64,000 nt of DNA from Bacillota bacterium (GTDB lineage Bacteria; Bacillota; Clostridia; Oscillospirales; Ruminococcaceae): the NCBI GenBank assembly GCA_023396225.1, contig JAEWWT010000006.1:151167-215166 (forward strand). Direction: 5' to 3'. The notes under the pieces are model-generated. The model saw nothing but the letters and a program-made list of their open reading frames with translations, did no database searches and had not been told where the DNA came from. Below, in pieces: positions 25,526 through 34,315 of this stretch (the stretch's first letter is position 1; every line of letters begins with the position of its first letter). Both the position numbers and the translations under genes were made by a program.

Positions 25526-26313
25526 TAGTTGTTACCTCCTTCTCTTCTATCAGTGCGAGGTCTGAAACCGCCTTCACGACGCTGGCCGTAATTATTATTG
25601 TTTCTTCTGTCATCACGAGCCTTTGGCTGACGTGGCTTTCTTTCAGGCTTTTCCATTGCTCTTGCCTTAGCTGCAGCTACATCACCCTTGAGGATTTCTC
25701 CCTTATAGATCCATACCTTAACGCCGATGCGTCCGTATGTTGTTGCTGCTTCTGCTGTTCCGTAATCAATATCTGCACGGATTGTCTGAAGTGGAATAGT
25801 ACCTTCATGATAGCTTTCAGCTCTTGCAATTTCAGCTCCGCCGAGACGTCCTGAAACTCTTGTCTTGATACCTCTTGCGCCAAGCTTCATTGCTCTGCCG
25901 ATTGACTGCTTCATTGCTCTTCTGAAAGAAACTCTGTTTTCGAGCTGTGAAGCAATGCTTTCAGCTACAAGCTGTGCATCGAGATCAGGTGCCTTAACTT
26001 CAACTATATTGATGTTTACTGACTTTTTGATCATCTTTTCAACAGCTAAACGAATCTTTTCTATATTTTCTCCGCCTCTGCCTATTACAATACCAGGCTT
26101 TGCGCAGTGAACGTGAATTCTTACTTTGTCTGCAAATCTTTCGATTTCGATACGAGGAACTCCTGCTGCATTTAAGTTCTTCTTAATGTAGTTACGAACG
26201 TTGTAGTCCTCAACCAAAGTATCGCCGAAAGCTGCTTTGTTTGCAAACCAGCGGGAATCCCAATCTTTGATTACACCGACACGAAGTCCGTGTGGATTTA
26301 CTTTCTGTCCCAT
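25525..26313 (-). CDS. rpsC: 30S ribosomal protein S3 with long basic tail
   Basis: S3 (262 residues) contains the KH domain (GIVIGRGGENIEKIR) and the C-terminal S3 domain up to YKGEIL. After about residue 215 there is an extra tail rich in Arg, Asn, Gln and Gly (KPERKPRQPKARDD..., ending DRREGGNN), making the protein about 40 residues longer than the common form. Such tails occur in several Clostridia and may bind RNA. Confidence 0.97.
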   Translation of the reverse strand: MGQKVNPHGLRVGVIKDWDSRWFANKAAFGDTLVEDYNVRNYIKKNLNAAGVPRIEIERFADKVRIHVHCAKPGIVIGRGGENIEKIRLAVEKMIKKSVNINIVEVKAPDLDAQLVAESIASQLENRVSFRRAMKQSIGRAMKLGARGIKTRVSGRLGGAEIARAESYHEGTIPLQTIRADIDYGTAEAATTYGRIGVKVWIYKGEILKGDVAAAKARAMEKPERKPRQPKARDDRRNNNNYGQRREGGFRPRTDRREGGNN

Positions 26314-26333
26314 AGTTTACCTCCTCTTTCGAC

Positions 26334-26669
26334 TTATTCTTTTTCCTTAACTGCGAGAGTAACATGTGATGTTCTCTTGAGTATACGGAATGCTCTGCCC
26401 TGTGCTCTAGGCATAATTCTCTTCATTATTGGACCCGGGCAAACAAAACACTCTGATACAAAAAGGTTGTCCTTATCCATACCAAAATTGTGTTCAGCGT
26501 TTGCAATCGCGGACTTCAGAAGCTTCTCCAGGTATTCACAGGCAGATTTAGGTGTATGCTTTAAAATCGCCATAGCAGTCTCAACGTCTTTTCCTCTAAT
26601 GAGGTCGAGAACGATCTGAACCTTTCTTGGTGCTATGCGAGCATTTTTAAGATATGCTCTTGCTTCCAT
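26334..26669 (-). CDS. rplV: 50S ribosomal protein L22
   Basis: L22 (111 residues) lines the exit tunnel. RIAPRKVQIVLDLIRGKDV and the beta-hairpin region ending PRAQGRAFRILKRTSHVTLAV are present. Confidence 0.96.
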   Translation of the reverse strand: MEARAYLKNARIAPRKVQIVLDLIRGKDVETAMAILKHTPKSACEYLEKLLKSAIANAEHNFGMDKDNLFVSECFVCPGPIMKRIMPRAQGRAFRILKRTSHVTLAVKEKE

Positions 26670-26689
26670 CTTAAATTCTCCTCTCTACC

Positions 26690-26974
26690 TTATTTCTTAC
26701 CGTTATTGGATACTTTTGAACCTGCGTGGCCCTTAAATGTTCTTGTCGGCGCAAATTCACCGAGCTTGTGTCCTACCATATCCTCTGTTACATATACAGG
26801 GACATGCTTTCTGCCGTCATGAACAGCAAATGTATGACCTACGAAATCAGGAAATATTGTTGAAGATCTGCTCCATGTCTTGAGGACCTTCTTTTCGCCT
26901 GCTTCGTTCATAGCTTCTACTCTCTTTAAAAGGACTTCCTGTATATAAGGGCCCTTCTTAATGCTTCTGCTCAT
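26690..26974 (-). CDS. rpsS: 30S ribosomal protein S19
   Basis: S19 (94 residues) sits in the small-subunit head. MSRSIKKGPYIQEVLLKRV and FAPTRTFKGHAGSKVSNNGKK are diagnostic. Confidence 0.97.
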   Translation of the reverse strand: MSRSIKKGPYIQEVLLKRVEAMNEAGEKKVLKTWSRSSTIFPDFVGHTFAVHDGRKHVPVYVTEDMVGHKLGEFAPTRTFKGHAGSKVSNNGKK

Positions 26975-27138
26975 TGGTTTTCCTCCCCTCCTGATCAGTC
27001 AGAGGCAAGATGGAAGGGAACTGATCCCTTTCATTCCTCTTTACGATTCCTATGAGTAAATTCAAATAAATTTGAATTGTAAGTTTTGCTTTTCAGACTG
27101 CCGTCTGAAATTCTGCTAACCTCAAAATCTTGAAAAGA
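26975..27138 (-). other. Structured spacer rplB-rpsS
   Basis: This 164-base gap within the operon holds a row of hairpins on the transcript, including TTTCAGAC/GTCTGAAA and AATTCAAAT/ATTTGAATT. No gene or clear promoter is seen. Confidence 0.3.
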
Positions 27139-27972
27139 TTATTTACCGTTTCTTCTCTTAACAATGAACTTGTCAGTACGGTTATGCTGCTTTCTTGTCT
27201 TGTAACCGAGTGCTGGCTTGCCCCAAGGTGTAACAGGTCCCGGACGTCCGACTGGTGATTTACCTTCACCGCCTCCGTGTGGGTGATCGCAAGGGTTCAT
27301 TACAGAACCACGAACTGTTGGTCTGATACCAAGGTGACGTGTCTTACCAGCCTTACCGAGGCTTACGTTTTCATGGTCAATGTTTGAAACCTGACCGATT
27401 GAAGCCTTACAGTTGATTGCGATTTTTCTCATTTCACCTGAAGGAAGTCTTACGAGTGCGTAAGTTTCTTCTTTACCCATGAGCTGAGCCATGTTTCCTG
27501 CTGAACGAACGAGCTGTGCGCCCTTGCCAGGATAAAGCTCAATGTTGTGGATAAATGTACCTACTGGGATGTTTGCAAGCTCAAGTGAGTTACCTGGCTT
27601 GATATCAGCATCTGCACCGGCACGAACTACGTCGCCTACTGCAAGACCGTTTGGAGCGATGATGTATCTCTTCTCGCCGTCTTCATACTGAACGAGAGCG
27701 ATAAATGCGCTTCTGTTTGGATCATATTCAAGAGTGAGAACTGTTGCATTCATGCCAACCTTATCTCTCTTAAAATCAATGATTCTATATTTTCTTCTGT
27801 TTCCGCCGCCTCTGTGGCGAACAGTGATTCTACCGTAGCTGTTTCTGCCGGCATTTTTCTTAATAGGTGCAAGCAGGCTCTTTTCAGGAGCTACCTTTGA
27901 CAGTCCGCTGTAGTCAGTAACAGTCATCTGACGTCTTGAAGCTGTCGTAGGCTTATAAGCCTTTATAGCCAT
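27139..27972 (-). CDS. rplB: 50S ribosomal protein L2
   Basis: L2 (277 residues) is needed for subunit association and peptidyl transfer. HRGGGNRRKYRIIDFKR and GSVMNPCDHPHGGGEGK, with the essential His, are conserved. The in-frame ATG at 27981 lies inside the ribosome binding site region; ATG 27972 (MAIKAYKPTT) is correct. Confidence 0.98.
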   Translation of the reverse strand: MAIKAYKPTTASRRQMTVTDYSGLSKVAPEKSLLAPIKKNAGRNSYGRITVRHRGGGNRRKYRIIDFKRDKVGMNATVLTLEYDPNRSAFIALVQYEDGEKRYIIAPNGLAVGDVVRAGADADIKPGNSLELANIPVGTFIHNIELYPGKGAQLVRSAGNMAQLMGKEETYALVRLPSGEMRKIAINCKASIGQVSNIDHENVSLGKAGKTRHLGIRPTVRGSVMNPCDHPHGGGEGKSPVGRPGPVTPWGKPALGYKTRKQHNRTDKFIVKRRNGK

Positions 27973-28107
27973 GTGATTCATCTCCTTTTAACTTTGTGCC
28001 CGTCTGGGCTTTGATGTTTTGCGGAAATCTCTTTCCATACTTACTCCCGTAATACAATGGCATATCATGCGACTGTATATCGGTAAAGGAGTAAATGCCC
28101 TAAGGCA

Positions 28108-28398
28108 TTACATCATGCCATCGAAGAATTCGATAGTCTTTGAACCTTCTGAAAGGGTGATTATTGCCTTCTTCCAGTCAGGTTTGTATCCGCTGGTTGC
28201 TCCCATTCTCTTTGAACGGCCGCGAACGTGCATTGTGTTTACCTTTGCAACCTTAACTCCGAAAAGTTCTTCAGCTGCCTTAGCAATTTCGATCTTGTTA
28301 GCGCATTTAGCTACCTTAAAGGTGTACTTACTGCCCTGGAGACCTTCCATGCTCTTTTCAGTAATGATAGGCTTTAAAATGATATCCTGTGCCAGCAT
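28108..28398 (-). CDS. rplW: 50S ribosomal protein L23
   Basis: L23 (96 residues) forms the chaperone dock at the exit tunnel. DIILKPIITEKSME and the basic GRSKRMGATSGYKPDWKKAIITL loop are typical. Its start overlaps the rplD stop. The 135-base spacer downstream (27973-28107) shows only short hairpins such as ATGCC/GGCAT. Confidence 0.96.
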   Translation of the reverse strand: MLAQDIILKPIITEKSMEGLQGSKYTFKVAKCANKIEIAKAAEELFGVKVAKVNTMHVRGRSKRMGATSGYKPDWKKAIITLSEGSKTIEFFDGMM

Positions 28399-29024
28399 TA
28401 TGCGTACACCTCCTCGATTTTAGCTACTGCATCCTTAACAACGATGAACTTGTCATAGTTGAGAATATCGTATACATTAATTGTGTTAACAAGTGCAGTC
28501 TTTATGCCAGGGATGTTTGCTGCGCTCTTGATAACCATGCTGTTAGCTTCAGGCATTACGATGAGAGCCTTCTTGCCCTCTATGGATACAGCCTTGAGCA
28601 TATTTACGATTGTCTTTGTCTTAAATTCATCGAGCTTGATTGTATCAAGTACAATCATGTTGTTGTCGAGAACCTTTGTGGACAAAGCAGATTTCATAGC
28701 AAGTCTTTTAAGCTTCTTATTTACTGTGAAACGGTAGCTTCTTGGCTTAGGACCGAGAGCGATACCGCCGTGTCTCCACTGTGGGGAACGGATTGAGCCC
28801 TGTCTTGCGTGACCTGTGCCCTTCTGTCTCCAAGGCTTTCTGCCTCCGCCTCTTACCTCTGTACGGGTAAGTGTGGACTGTGTTCCCTGTCTCTGATTAG
28901 CGAGATAGTTCACAACCATTGTGTGCATTGCAGCCTCATTTGGAGTAATACCGAAAATAGCATCTGACAGCTCAATGTTGGAAACCTCTTTACCTGTCAT
29001 ATCCAGAACTTTAATACTAGGCAT
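28398..29024 (-). CDS. rplD: 50S ribosomal protein L4
   Basis: L4 (208 residues) has the tunnel loop segment RTEVRGGGRKPWRQKGTGHARQG. In Escherichia coli it also represses the S10 operon; whether it does so here is unknown, but the operon has a long leader. Confidence 0.97.
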   Translation of the reverse strand: MPSIKVLDMTGKEVSNIELSDAIFGITPNEAAMHTMVVNYLANQRQGTQSTLTRTEVRGGGRKPWRQKGTGHARQGSIRSPQWRHGGIALGPKPRSYRFTVNKKLKRLAMKSALSTKVLDNNMIVLDTIKLDEFKTKTIVNMLKAVSIEGKKALIVMPEANSMVIKSAANIPGIKTALVNTINVYDILNYDKFIVVKDAVAKIEEVYA

Positions 29025-29042
29025 TTCTGCTTCCTCCTTCCA

Positions 29043-29678
29043 TTAAGCCTTCTTAACGCAGTCAACGATTGTTACTATTCCGTTCTTTGGTCCCGGAACA
29101 GCACCCCTGATTGCGATAAGATTGTTTTCTGCATCTATCTTGACGATTTCAAGATTCTGAACAGTCGTCTTTTCAGCACCCATGTGTCCTGGAAGAGCCT
29201 TGCCCTTGAAGATACGTGAAGGTGATGAACATGCACCCATTGAACCGGCATGTCTGTGAACAGGTCCGGTACCGTGAGTTTCCTTAAGTCTTGAGTTGTT
29301 GTTTCTCTTGATTGTACCCTGGAATCCCTTACCCTTTGAAGTTCCGCTTACATCAATGATGTCGCCAACTTCAAATGTATCAGCCTTTACGATGTCGCCA
29401 ACGTTTACTGCGTCTGCATTTTCAAGTCTGAATTCCTTGAGTGTTCTCTTGAGTGCAACTTCAGCTTTTGCAAAATGGCCCTTTGCAGGCTTGTTTGCAA
29501 GCTTTTCACGAAGATCGCCGAATCCGAACTGTACTGCGCTGTAGCCGTCATTTTCAACAGTTTTCTTCTGAACTACAACACATGGGCCAGCTTCAACGAC
29601 TGTTACAGGAATTACTTTTCCTGCTTCATCGAAAATCTGTGTCATACCGACTTTCTTACCGATGATTGCCTTTGTCAT
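29043..29678 (-). CDS. rplC: 50S ribosomal protein L3
   Basis: L3 (211 residues) starts MTKAIIGKKVGMTQIFDEAG and contains HRHAGSMGACSSPSRIFKG and the LPGHMGAEKTTVQNLEIV block. It is an early-assembly 23S binder. Confidence 0.97.
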   Translation of the reverse strand: MTKAIIGKKVGMTQIFDEAGKVIPVTVVEAGPCVVVQKKTVENDGYSAVQFGFGDLREKLANKPAKGHFAKAEVALKRTLKEFRLENADAVNVGDIVKADTFEVGDIIDVSGTSKGKGFQGTIKRNNNSRLKETHGTGPVHRHAGSMGACSSPSRIFKGKALPGHMGAEKTTVQNLEIVKIDAENNLIAIRGAVPGPKNGIVTIVDCVKKA

Positions 29679-29749
29679 ATTTTTTCCTCCTTTGGTTATT
29701 GGTTGCGTTTCCGCAACATGACCTGCAGTCGACTAATCTTTCGGAAATC

Positions 29750-30064
29750 TTACTTAATTTCCATTACGATGTCAACGCCTGCAGGAAGTTCAAGACCCTG
29801 CAATGCTTCAGTAGTCTTTGCAGTTGGTCTGATAACGTCGATAAGTCTCTTATGAGTTCTCATTTCAAACTGCTCACGGCTATCCTTGTACTTATGAACA
29901 GCACGGAGAATTGTAACAATTTCCTTATCTGTCGGAAGTGGGATAGGTCCTGATACTCTGGCACCGCTGCGCTTTGCTGCTTCAACAATCTTTACAGCTG
30001 CTGAATCAACTACAGCATGGTCGAAACCTTTGATTTTGATTCTGATTTTTTCATTGACTGCCAC
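29750..30064 (-). CDS. rpsJ: 30S ribosomal protein S10
   Basis: S10 (104 residues) is the first gene of the operon. It also acts as the antitermination factor NusE. RIKIKGFDHAVVDSAA and SGPIPLPTDKEIVTILR are diagnostic. It starts with GTG, with AGGAGG nine bases upstream. Confidence 0.97.
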   Translation of the reverse strand: MAVNEKIRIKIKGFDHAVVDSAAVKIVEAAKRSGARVSGPIPLPTDKEIVTILRAVHKYKDSREQFEMRTHKRLIDVIRPTAKTTEALQGLELPAGVDIVMEIK

Positions 30065-30367
30065 TTAAAATCGCCTCCTATTGTGTTTTTTGTTTTGGGG
30101 ACGAGTTTGCAAAAGTTATTACACGCTGCCGTGTGTATCGCATGCCATTTATAAGAAAAGCCTTAAAAACACTAAGTTTTCAAGGCTGGCTAATTATAAC
30201 ACACAAAACTTACCTGCCGGCATATGTATTCCATTGCCAACGGTTTAAGCACAAACAGTGTTCACTATTACAGCCGCCCGGTTTTAAAATCGGACATACT
30301 CCACGAAAATTACCGGACATACCGTCCGCAACCTTTCGCTTCAACGCATATCAATTGCAGTCACGCA
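30065..30367 (-). promoter_or_regulatory. Long leader of the S10 operon
   Basis: About 300 nt lie between the predicted start of transcription and rpsJ. The leader includes a second extended -10-like element (TGTTATAAT, TATAAT at 30193-30198), a 12-bp hairpin with a T-rich tail and a small ACACG/CGTGT hairpin. No open frame stands out. Attenuation or autogenous control is inferred. Confidence 0.5.
30151..30187 (-). terminator. Terminator-like hairpin in the S10 leader
   Basis: On the minus strand, AGCCTTGAAAAC pairs with GTTTTTAAGGCT (one G-T), followed by TTTCTTAT. Located upstream of rpsJ, it would act as an attenuator. Confidence 0.55.
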
Positions 30368-30373
30368 AGATAT

Positions 30374-30402
30374 ATTTTAACACACATAATGCCTGTTTTC
30401 AA
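30374..30402 (-). promoter_or_regulatory. Main promoter of the S10-spc-alpha operon
   Basis: Minus strand: TTGAAA (30397-30402), a 17-bp spacer and TAAAAT (30374-30379) with a TGn extension. The stretch 30403-30542 upstream is AT-rich, like an UP element, and holds no gene. Confidence 0.7.
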
Positions 30403-30542
30403 GGTTTTTTTAAAATTTTATCATTTTCAGGCATAGAATTATTTGTAATTTCAAACCCAATTTTTATGCATTTTGTACAAACGGCAAAATAACACTTTAT
30501 TTAATAGTATATTGAGCCTTTTTCATCACATAATAATATGTT

Positions 30543-31220
30543 TTATTGATTTTCAAACGGATTCTCAATTGAAGTAATTTGGTTAACATCCCTGAATTCA
30601 AGGCGGGTACATGTTCTTACTTCTTCTCCGTTTTCTAAAGACACATTGTCCTGAACCATGTTACTAAAATTCCCAAACCAATCATAATTAAACGTTGTCT
30701 TGATAGATTGAATATCAGCGCCTGTGCTTTTATTTACTTTCTTTGCATTGTAGCTATAAATATACGTTTCCATTCCGTTAGCATATGGAATAGAATTGCT
30801 TTCCGCAATAAACCCGTTCATGTAGAAAACGACGTTTCCTGTAGCAAACATATGCCTTGAAGTTTTAGTATAAGCAGGGAAATTGACCGAATCGTTCATT
30901 TTCTGCGCTGTATCCTCGCCGTAATCCTTAACCCATGTATCCGTTCCGTTGCTGTAGGTGATTTTCTCCTGACCATCGGCGTTAAACTGATGATAAAGAT
31001 AAACCATCTTATCTCCGTCAAAGGTATATCTGAAACTCTGGACAGGAGAGTCTGTCTCCTCGTTTGTAAAAACAACCTCTGCACTGTCATATGCTCCGAC
31101 TTCGGCAATGGTTTTCTCAACCTTATCCACACCTGCAAGGTTCTGCTTTTTAAGCGAACAGCCTGTCAGAACAACAAGCGCTGATACTATTATAAATGTA
31201 ACTAGAATTGCTTTCTTCAT
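30543..31220 (-). CDS. Lipoprotein of unknown function
   Basis: The product has a lipoprotein signal (MKKAILVTFIIVSALVVLTGC). The mature part of about 205 residues is rich in Tyr, Asn and Thr with repeated beta-strand-like YTFDGDKMVYLYHQF and TYSNGTDTWVKDYGE patterns. This resembles LolA/outer-surface beta proteins in style but matches no family I can name. ATG 31220 is preferred over 31232, which directly abuts the AAAGG site. It lies downstream of proS and a membrane-protein gene on the same strand but is separated by a terminator. Confidence 0.75.
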   Translation of the reverse strand: MKKAILVTFIIVSALVVLTGCSLKKQNLAGVDKVEKTIAEVGAYDSAEVVFTNEETDSPVQSFRYTFDGDKMVYLYHQFNADGQEKITYSNGTDTWVKDYGEDTAQKMNDSVNFPAYTKTSRHMFATGNVVFYMNGFIAESNSIPYANGMETYIYSYNAKKVNKSTGADIQSIKTTFNYDWFGNFSNMVQDNVSLENGEEVRTCTRLEFRDVNQITSIENPFENQ

Positions 31221-31261
31221 TTTAATGACCATGCCTTTCTGAGTTTTTACTAAGCTAGAGT

Positions 31262-31304
31262 TATAATAAAGGTCTGCTTGAGTGTATTACCACTGGCAGA
31301 CCTT
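31262..31304 (-). terminator. Terminator downstream of the membrane-protein gene
   Basis: AAGGTCTGC (31269-31277) and GCAGACCTT (31296-31304) form a 9-bp stem. On the minus strand it is followed by TTATTATAA. Confidence 0.6.
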
Positions 31305-31322
31305 AGAAAATGTGTCTTAGAA

Positions 31323-31751
31323 TTATCTTTCTTGCTTAACTGCATTTTTCTTTTGTTTATTATATTCAATCCAGAAAGTAAGCATTGGAACAAGCAAAAC
31401 TATTGAACCCATACCAAATGCATAAGAAACCATAAACAATGATGATCCGCCTTTAACGGCATTTGCGTCCACATACAGTTTACCATCAGCCATACAAGCC
31501 GTAAGCTGTTGACCAACTGAATACGTGTATAACTCTGTAACCCCGTTAAGTTTATACTGCTTGCCTTTATAGTCTACTATTAATTCGGTGTGTGATATCT
31601 TTCCATATGTCTGCTCCCCGGAAATAACTCTTACCTGAACCTCCTGGTATGCATAATGAGTTTTCTCCAATATAATTCTCGTGCCAACGCAGATTAAAAC
31701 TGCAAATGCAAACAAAAAAGTAAAAATAATTGCAAATTTCTTCTTGTTCAT
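31323..31751 (-). CDS. Two-helix membrane protein, DUF3592-like
   Basis: The 142-residue protein has an N-terminal helix (FAIIFTFLFAFAVLICVGTRII) and a C-terminal helix (MVSYAFGMGSIVLLVPMLTFWIEY). Between them is a small beta domain with VDYKGKQYKLNGV and YSVGQQLTACMADGKLY, the layout of DUF3592-type proteins. AGGAAG six bases before ATG 31751 sets the start; the longer frame would run into the proS end. Function unknown. Confidence 0.72.
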   Translation of the reverse strand: MNKKKFAIIFTFLFAFAVLICVGTRIILEKTHYAYQEVQVRVISGEQTYGKISHTELIVDYKGKQYKLNGVTELYTYSVGQQLTACMADGKLYVDANAVKGGSSLFMVSYAFGMGSIVLLVPMLTFWIEYNKQKKNAVKQER

Positions 31752-31792
31752 AACGTTACTTCCTGAAAAGCAATTGTATTTAATGAGAACTA

Positions 31793-33235
31793 TTAATATG
31801 CTTTGCCCCAATATACCATGTACTTGGCAGGCTTACCACAGCATACACACTTGTCGGAAAAATGTTCCTGTTCAAGAGGAATACAGCGTGAACCTACACC
31901 CGTCTTTTCCTTAACCTCATCTTCACAAGCTTCATCGCCGCACCACATAGCCTTTACAAAGCCGTCGCCCTTTTCTTCAAGAGCCTTTGTTATTTCATCC
32001 ATAGTAAGACATGAATATGTGCGGTTTTCTCTGTTTTCAAGAGCCTTTTTATAAAGTCCGTCATGAACTTCGCCAAGTTTCTGTTCAACAGCCTTTGTGA
32101 GATCTTCAATCTTGACGATTGTCTTTTCTCTGTTATGGCGTGTAACAATAACGCACTGGCCTGCTTCAATGTCCTTAGGGCCGATTTCAACTCTTACAGG
32201 AACGCCCTTCATTTCATATTCAGCAAACTTCCAGCCTGCACTGTTTTCGCTGTCATCAAGCTTTACTCTGAAATTCTTTTCAAGTTCAGCCTTGAGTTCT
32301 GCACACTTTTCAAGAACTCCTTCCTTATGCTGTGCAATAGGGAGGATAACAACCTGAACTGGTGCAACAGCAGGCGGGAGGACAAGCCCGTTGTCATCGC
32401 CGTGTGTCATAATGATGGCACCGATAAGACGGGTTGTAACACCCCATGAAGTCTGGTGAGGATAAACCTTTTTGTTTTCCTTGTCTGTATACATAATATC
32501 AAAAGCCTTTGCAAAGCCATCACCAAAGTAATGTGATGTTCCTGCCTGAAGAGCCTTTCCGTCATGCATAAGTGCTTCAATAGCATAAGTTGAAACTGCA
32601 CCTGCGAACTTGTCGCTTTCTGTTTTTCTGCCTTTGATTACAGGCATAGCAAGATAATCTTCGCAGAAATGTGCATAAACACTGAGCATACGCTCTGTTT
32701 CTGTAACAGCCTCTTCAGCGGTAGCATGGATAGTGTGACCTTCCTGCCATAAAAATTCTCTTGAGCGGAGGAAAGGACGTGTTGTCTTTTCCCATCTTAC
32801 AACAGAAACCCACTGGTTATAAAGCTTTGGCAGGTCACGGTATGAATGTACTATATTAGCATAGTGTTCGCAGAAAAGTGTTTCGGATGTCGGACGGACA
32901 CAAAGTCTGTCTTCGAGCTTTTCACTTCCGCCATGAGTAACCCATGCAACTTCAGGAGCAAAGCCCTCAACGTGATCCTTTTCCTTCTGAAGCAGACTTT
33001 CCGGGATGAACATAGGCATACAGACATTTTCATGTCCTGTTGCCTTGAAAAGTCCGTCAAGAATATGCTGGATATTCTCCCAGATTGCATATCCATAAGG
33101 ACGTATTACCATACAGCCCTTTACGGAAGTATATTCAATAAGCTCTGCTTTCTTAACAATATCGGTATACCACTGCGCAAAATCCTCATCCATTGATGTG
33201 ATGGCATCAACCATCTTTTTATTATCCTTAGCCAT
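31793..33235 (-). CDS. proS: Prolyl-tRNA synthetase, short archaeal/eukaryotic type
   Basis: This class II synthetase (480 residues) charges tRNA-Pro. The length, the start of the core domain (KGCMVIRPYGYAIWENIQ), the motif 2 area (RPTSETLFCEHYAN) and the C-terminal zinc-binding domain (CVCCGKPA, ending MVYWGKAY) place it in the short ProS type. That type lacks the roughly 180-residue editing insertion of the common bacterial form. ATG 33235 follows AAGGA with proper spacing. Confidence 0.95.
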   Translation of the reverse strand: MAKDNKKMVDAITSMDEDFAQWYTDIVKKAELIEYTSVKGCMVIRPYGYAIWENIQHILDGLFKATGHENVCMPMFIPESLLQKEKDHVEGFAPEVAWVTHGGSEKLEDRLCVRPTSETLFCEHYANIVHSYRDLPKLYNQWVSVVRWEKTTRPFLRSREFLWQEGHTIHATAEEAVTETERMLSVYAHFCEDYLAMPVIKGRKTESDKFAGAVSTYAIEALMHDGKALQAGTSHYFGDGFAKAFDIMYTDKENKKVYPHQTSWGVTTRLIGAIIMTHGDDNGLVLPPAVAPVQVVILPIAQHKEGVLEKCAELKAELEKNFRVKLDDSENSAGWKFAEYEMKGVPVRVEIGPKDIEAGQCVIVTRHNREKTIVKIEDLTKAVEQKLGEVHDGLYKKALENRENRTYSCLTMDEITKALEEKGDGFVKAMWCGDEACEDEVKEKTGVGSRCIPLEQEHFSDKCVCCGKPAKYMVYWGKAY

Positions 33236-33310
33236 AATAACCATTCCTTTCTTATGTTTGTTTTGATTTTACAAAGCAAACATCTGCGTAAAAAGTTTTT
33301 CACGCAAGTA

Positions 33311-33616
33311 CTATTCCTTTAAATCTGTATTTGTATTATCATCAGCCTCTTGCAGTTCCTCCTCATCGGATGGTTTACTGCCAAAGCCCTCATATATATC
33401 GTGAACTATATATTCGTTCCCGTCCTTATCCTTTACCCTTGCGGGGCTGGTATTCTTATTGGGGTCAGCCTTTCCGAGAAGCTTGTCCACAATCTTTGCG
33501 GCTTTTGGTGTGAGAACAGCAAGAACAAAAATCAGCAGGAGTATTCCTACCATTGCAAAGCAAAACTTGGTCATCAGCGAAACCGTATCCCAGTTAGTTT
33601 GAAAAGCAAAATTCAA
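33311..33616 (-). CDS. Small single-pass membrane protein (possibly OadG-like)
   Basis: About 101 residues, with one helix (FAMVGILLLIFVLAVLTP) then a basic segment, a small domain (DKDGNEYIVHDIYEGFG) and an acidic tail. The layout recalls OadG-type decarboxylase gamma subunits, but no decarboxylase genes are near, so this is weak. A TTG at 33616 has GAGGAG eight bases upstream. The ATG at 33643 has none, so TTG is preferred. It may share a transcript with proS. Confidence 0.6.
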   Translation of the reverse strand: MNFAFQTNWDTVSLMTKFCFAMVGILLLIFVLAVLTPKAAKIVDKLLGKADPNKNTSPARVKDKDGNEYIVHDIYEGFGSKPSDEEELQEADDNTNTDLKE

Positions 33617-33758
33617 CAAAGCCGCTCCTCTCGGTTTATTCATATGCCATATTTAAATTATTACGGCAAACATAGTATCATTATATCACAGAGATATTTT
33701 ATTTTCAATAATTTTTTATAATAAGAAACATCAAGTAAGAATTATTTTAAGAATAGTG

Positions 33759-33788
33759 TTGACTTATACCATAATAATAACGTAAAAT
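33759..33788 (+). promoter_or_regulatory. Promoter
   Basis: TTGACT (33759-33764), an 18-bp spacer and TAAAAT (33783-33788). Confidence 0.5.
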
Positions 33789-33824
33789 TATATTATTATA
33801 CTTTTTTAGAAAAAGAGGACTTAC

Positions 33825-34274
33825 ATGGTAAACTCAGCTGCTAAAAATATTATTCTTTCAGTAATAATGTTATTTTGCACTTTTTTGACAGGTGTGGCTA
33901 ATTTTTTCTTTACCCTAATCGGTTATCTTGATTCAATACCTGCATTATTATTTACACTTCTTTTTATTCTTGTTTCAGTATTATTCTTTATAAAGGCTGA
34001 TCTTATCTTTTCAATTCCGCTTGTAATTTACTGGATGCTTGTGATTGCATCCGGATTTTACAATGTATTATGTGACTTTTCCGTAATTAAATATGGGGGT
34101 GGCATTGGAGATCTTTTAATATCTGTTCCTGTCGGGGGCTTAAATATATTCCCGAGTTTTGGCATAGCTCAGATTGTATTATCCTCACTTATGATAGCTA
34201 TTCCGGTTGTAAAGCTTGCTATGTTTTTGAAAGAAAAATGTCACAGGCAAAGGCAGTTTGAGTATACTATATAA
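33825..34274 (+). CDS. Four-helix membrane protein of unknown function
   Basis: The 149-residue protein is almost entirely hydrophobic, with four predicted membrane helices and a short basic C-terminus. No family was recognised. It is a single gene facing the SDR gene across a shared terminator. Confidence 0.7.
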   Translation: MVNSAAKNIILSVIMLFCTFLTGVANFFFTLIGYLDSIPALLFTLLFILVSVLFFIKADLIFSIPLVIYWMLVIASGFYNVLCDFSVIKYGGGIGDLLISVPVGGLNIFPSFGIAQIVLSSLMIAIPVVKLAMFLKEKCHRQRQFEYTI

Positions 34275-34280
34275 AATAAA

Positions 34281-34315
34281 CTCACACTTCATTAAGAAAT
34301 GTGAGCTTATTTTTT
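34281..34315. terminator. Bidirectional terminator
   Basis: CTCACACTTC (34281-34290) pairs imperfectly with GAAATGTGAG (34296-34305), with T residues on the right. The convergent gene ends at 34314. Confidence 0.7.
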
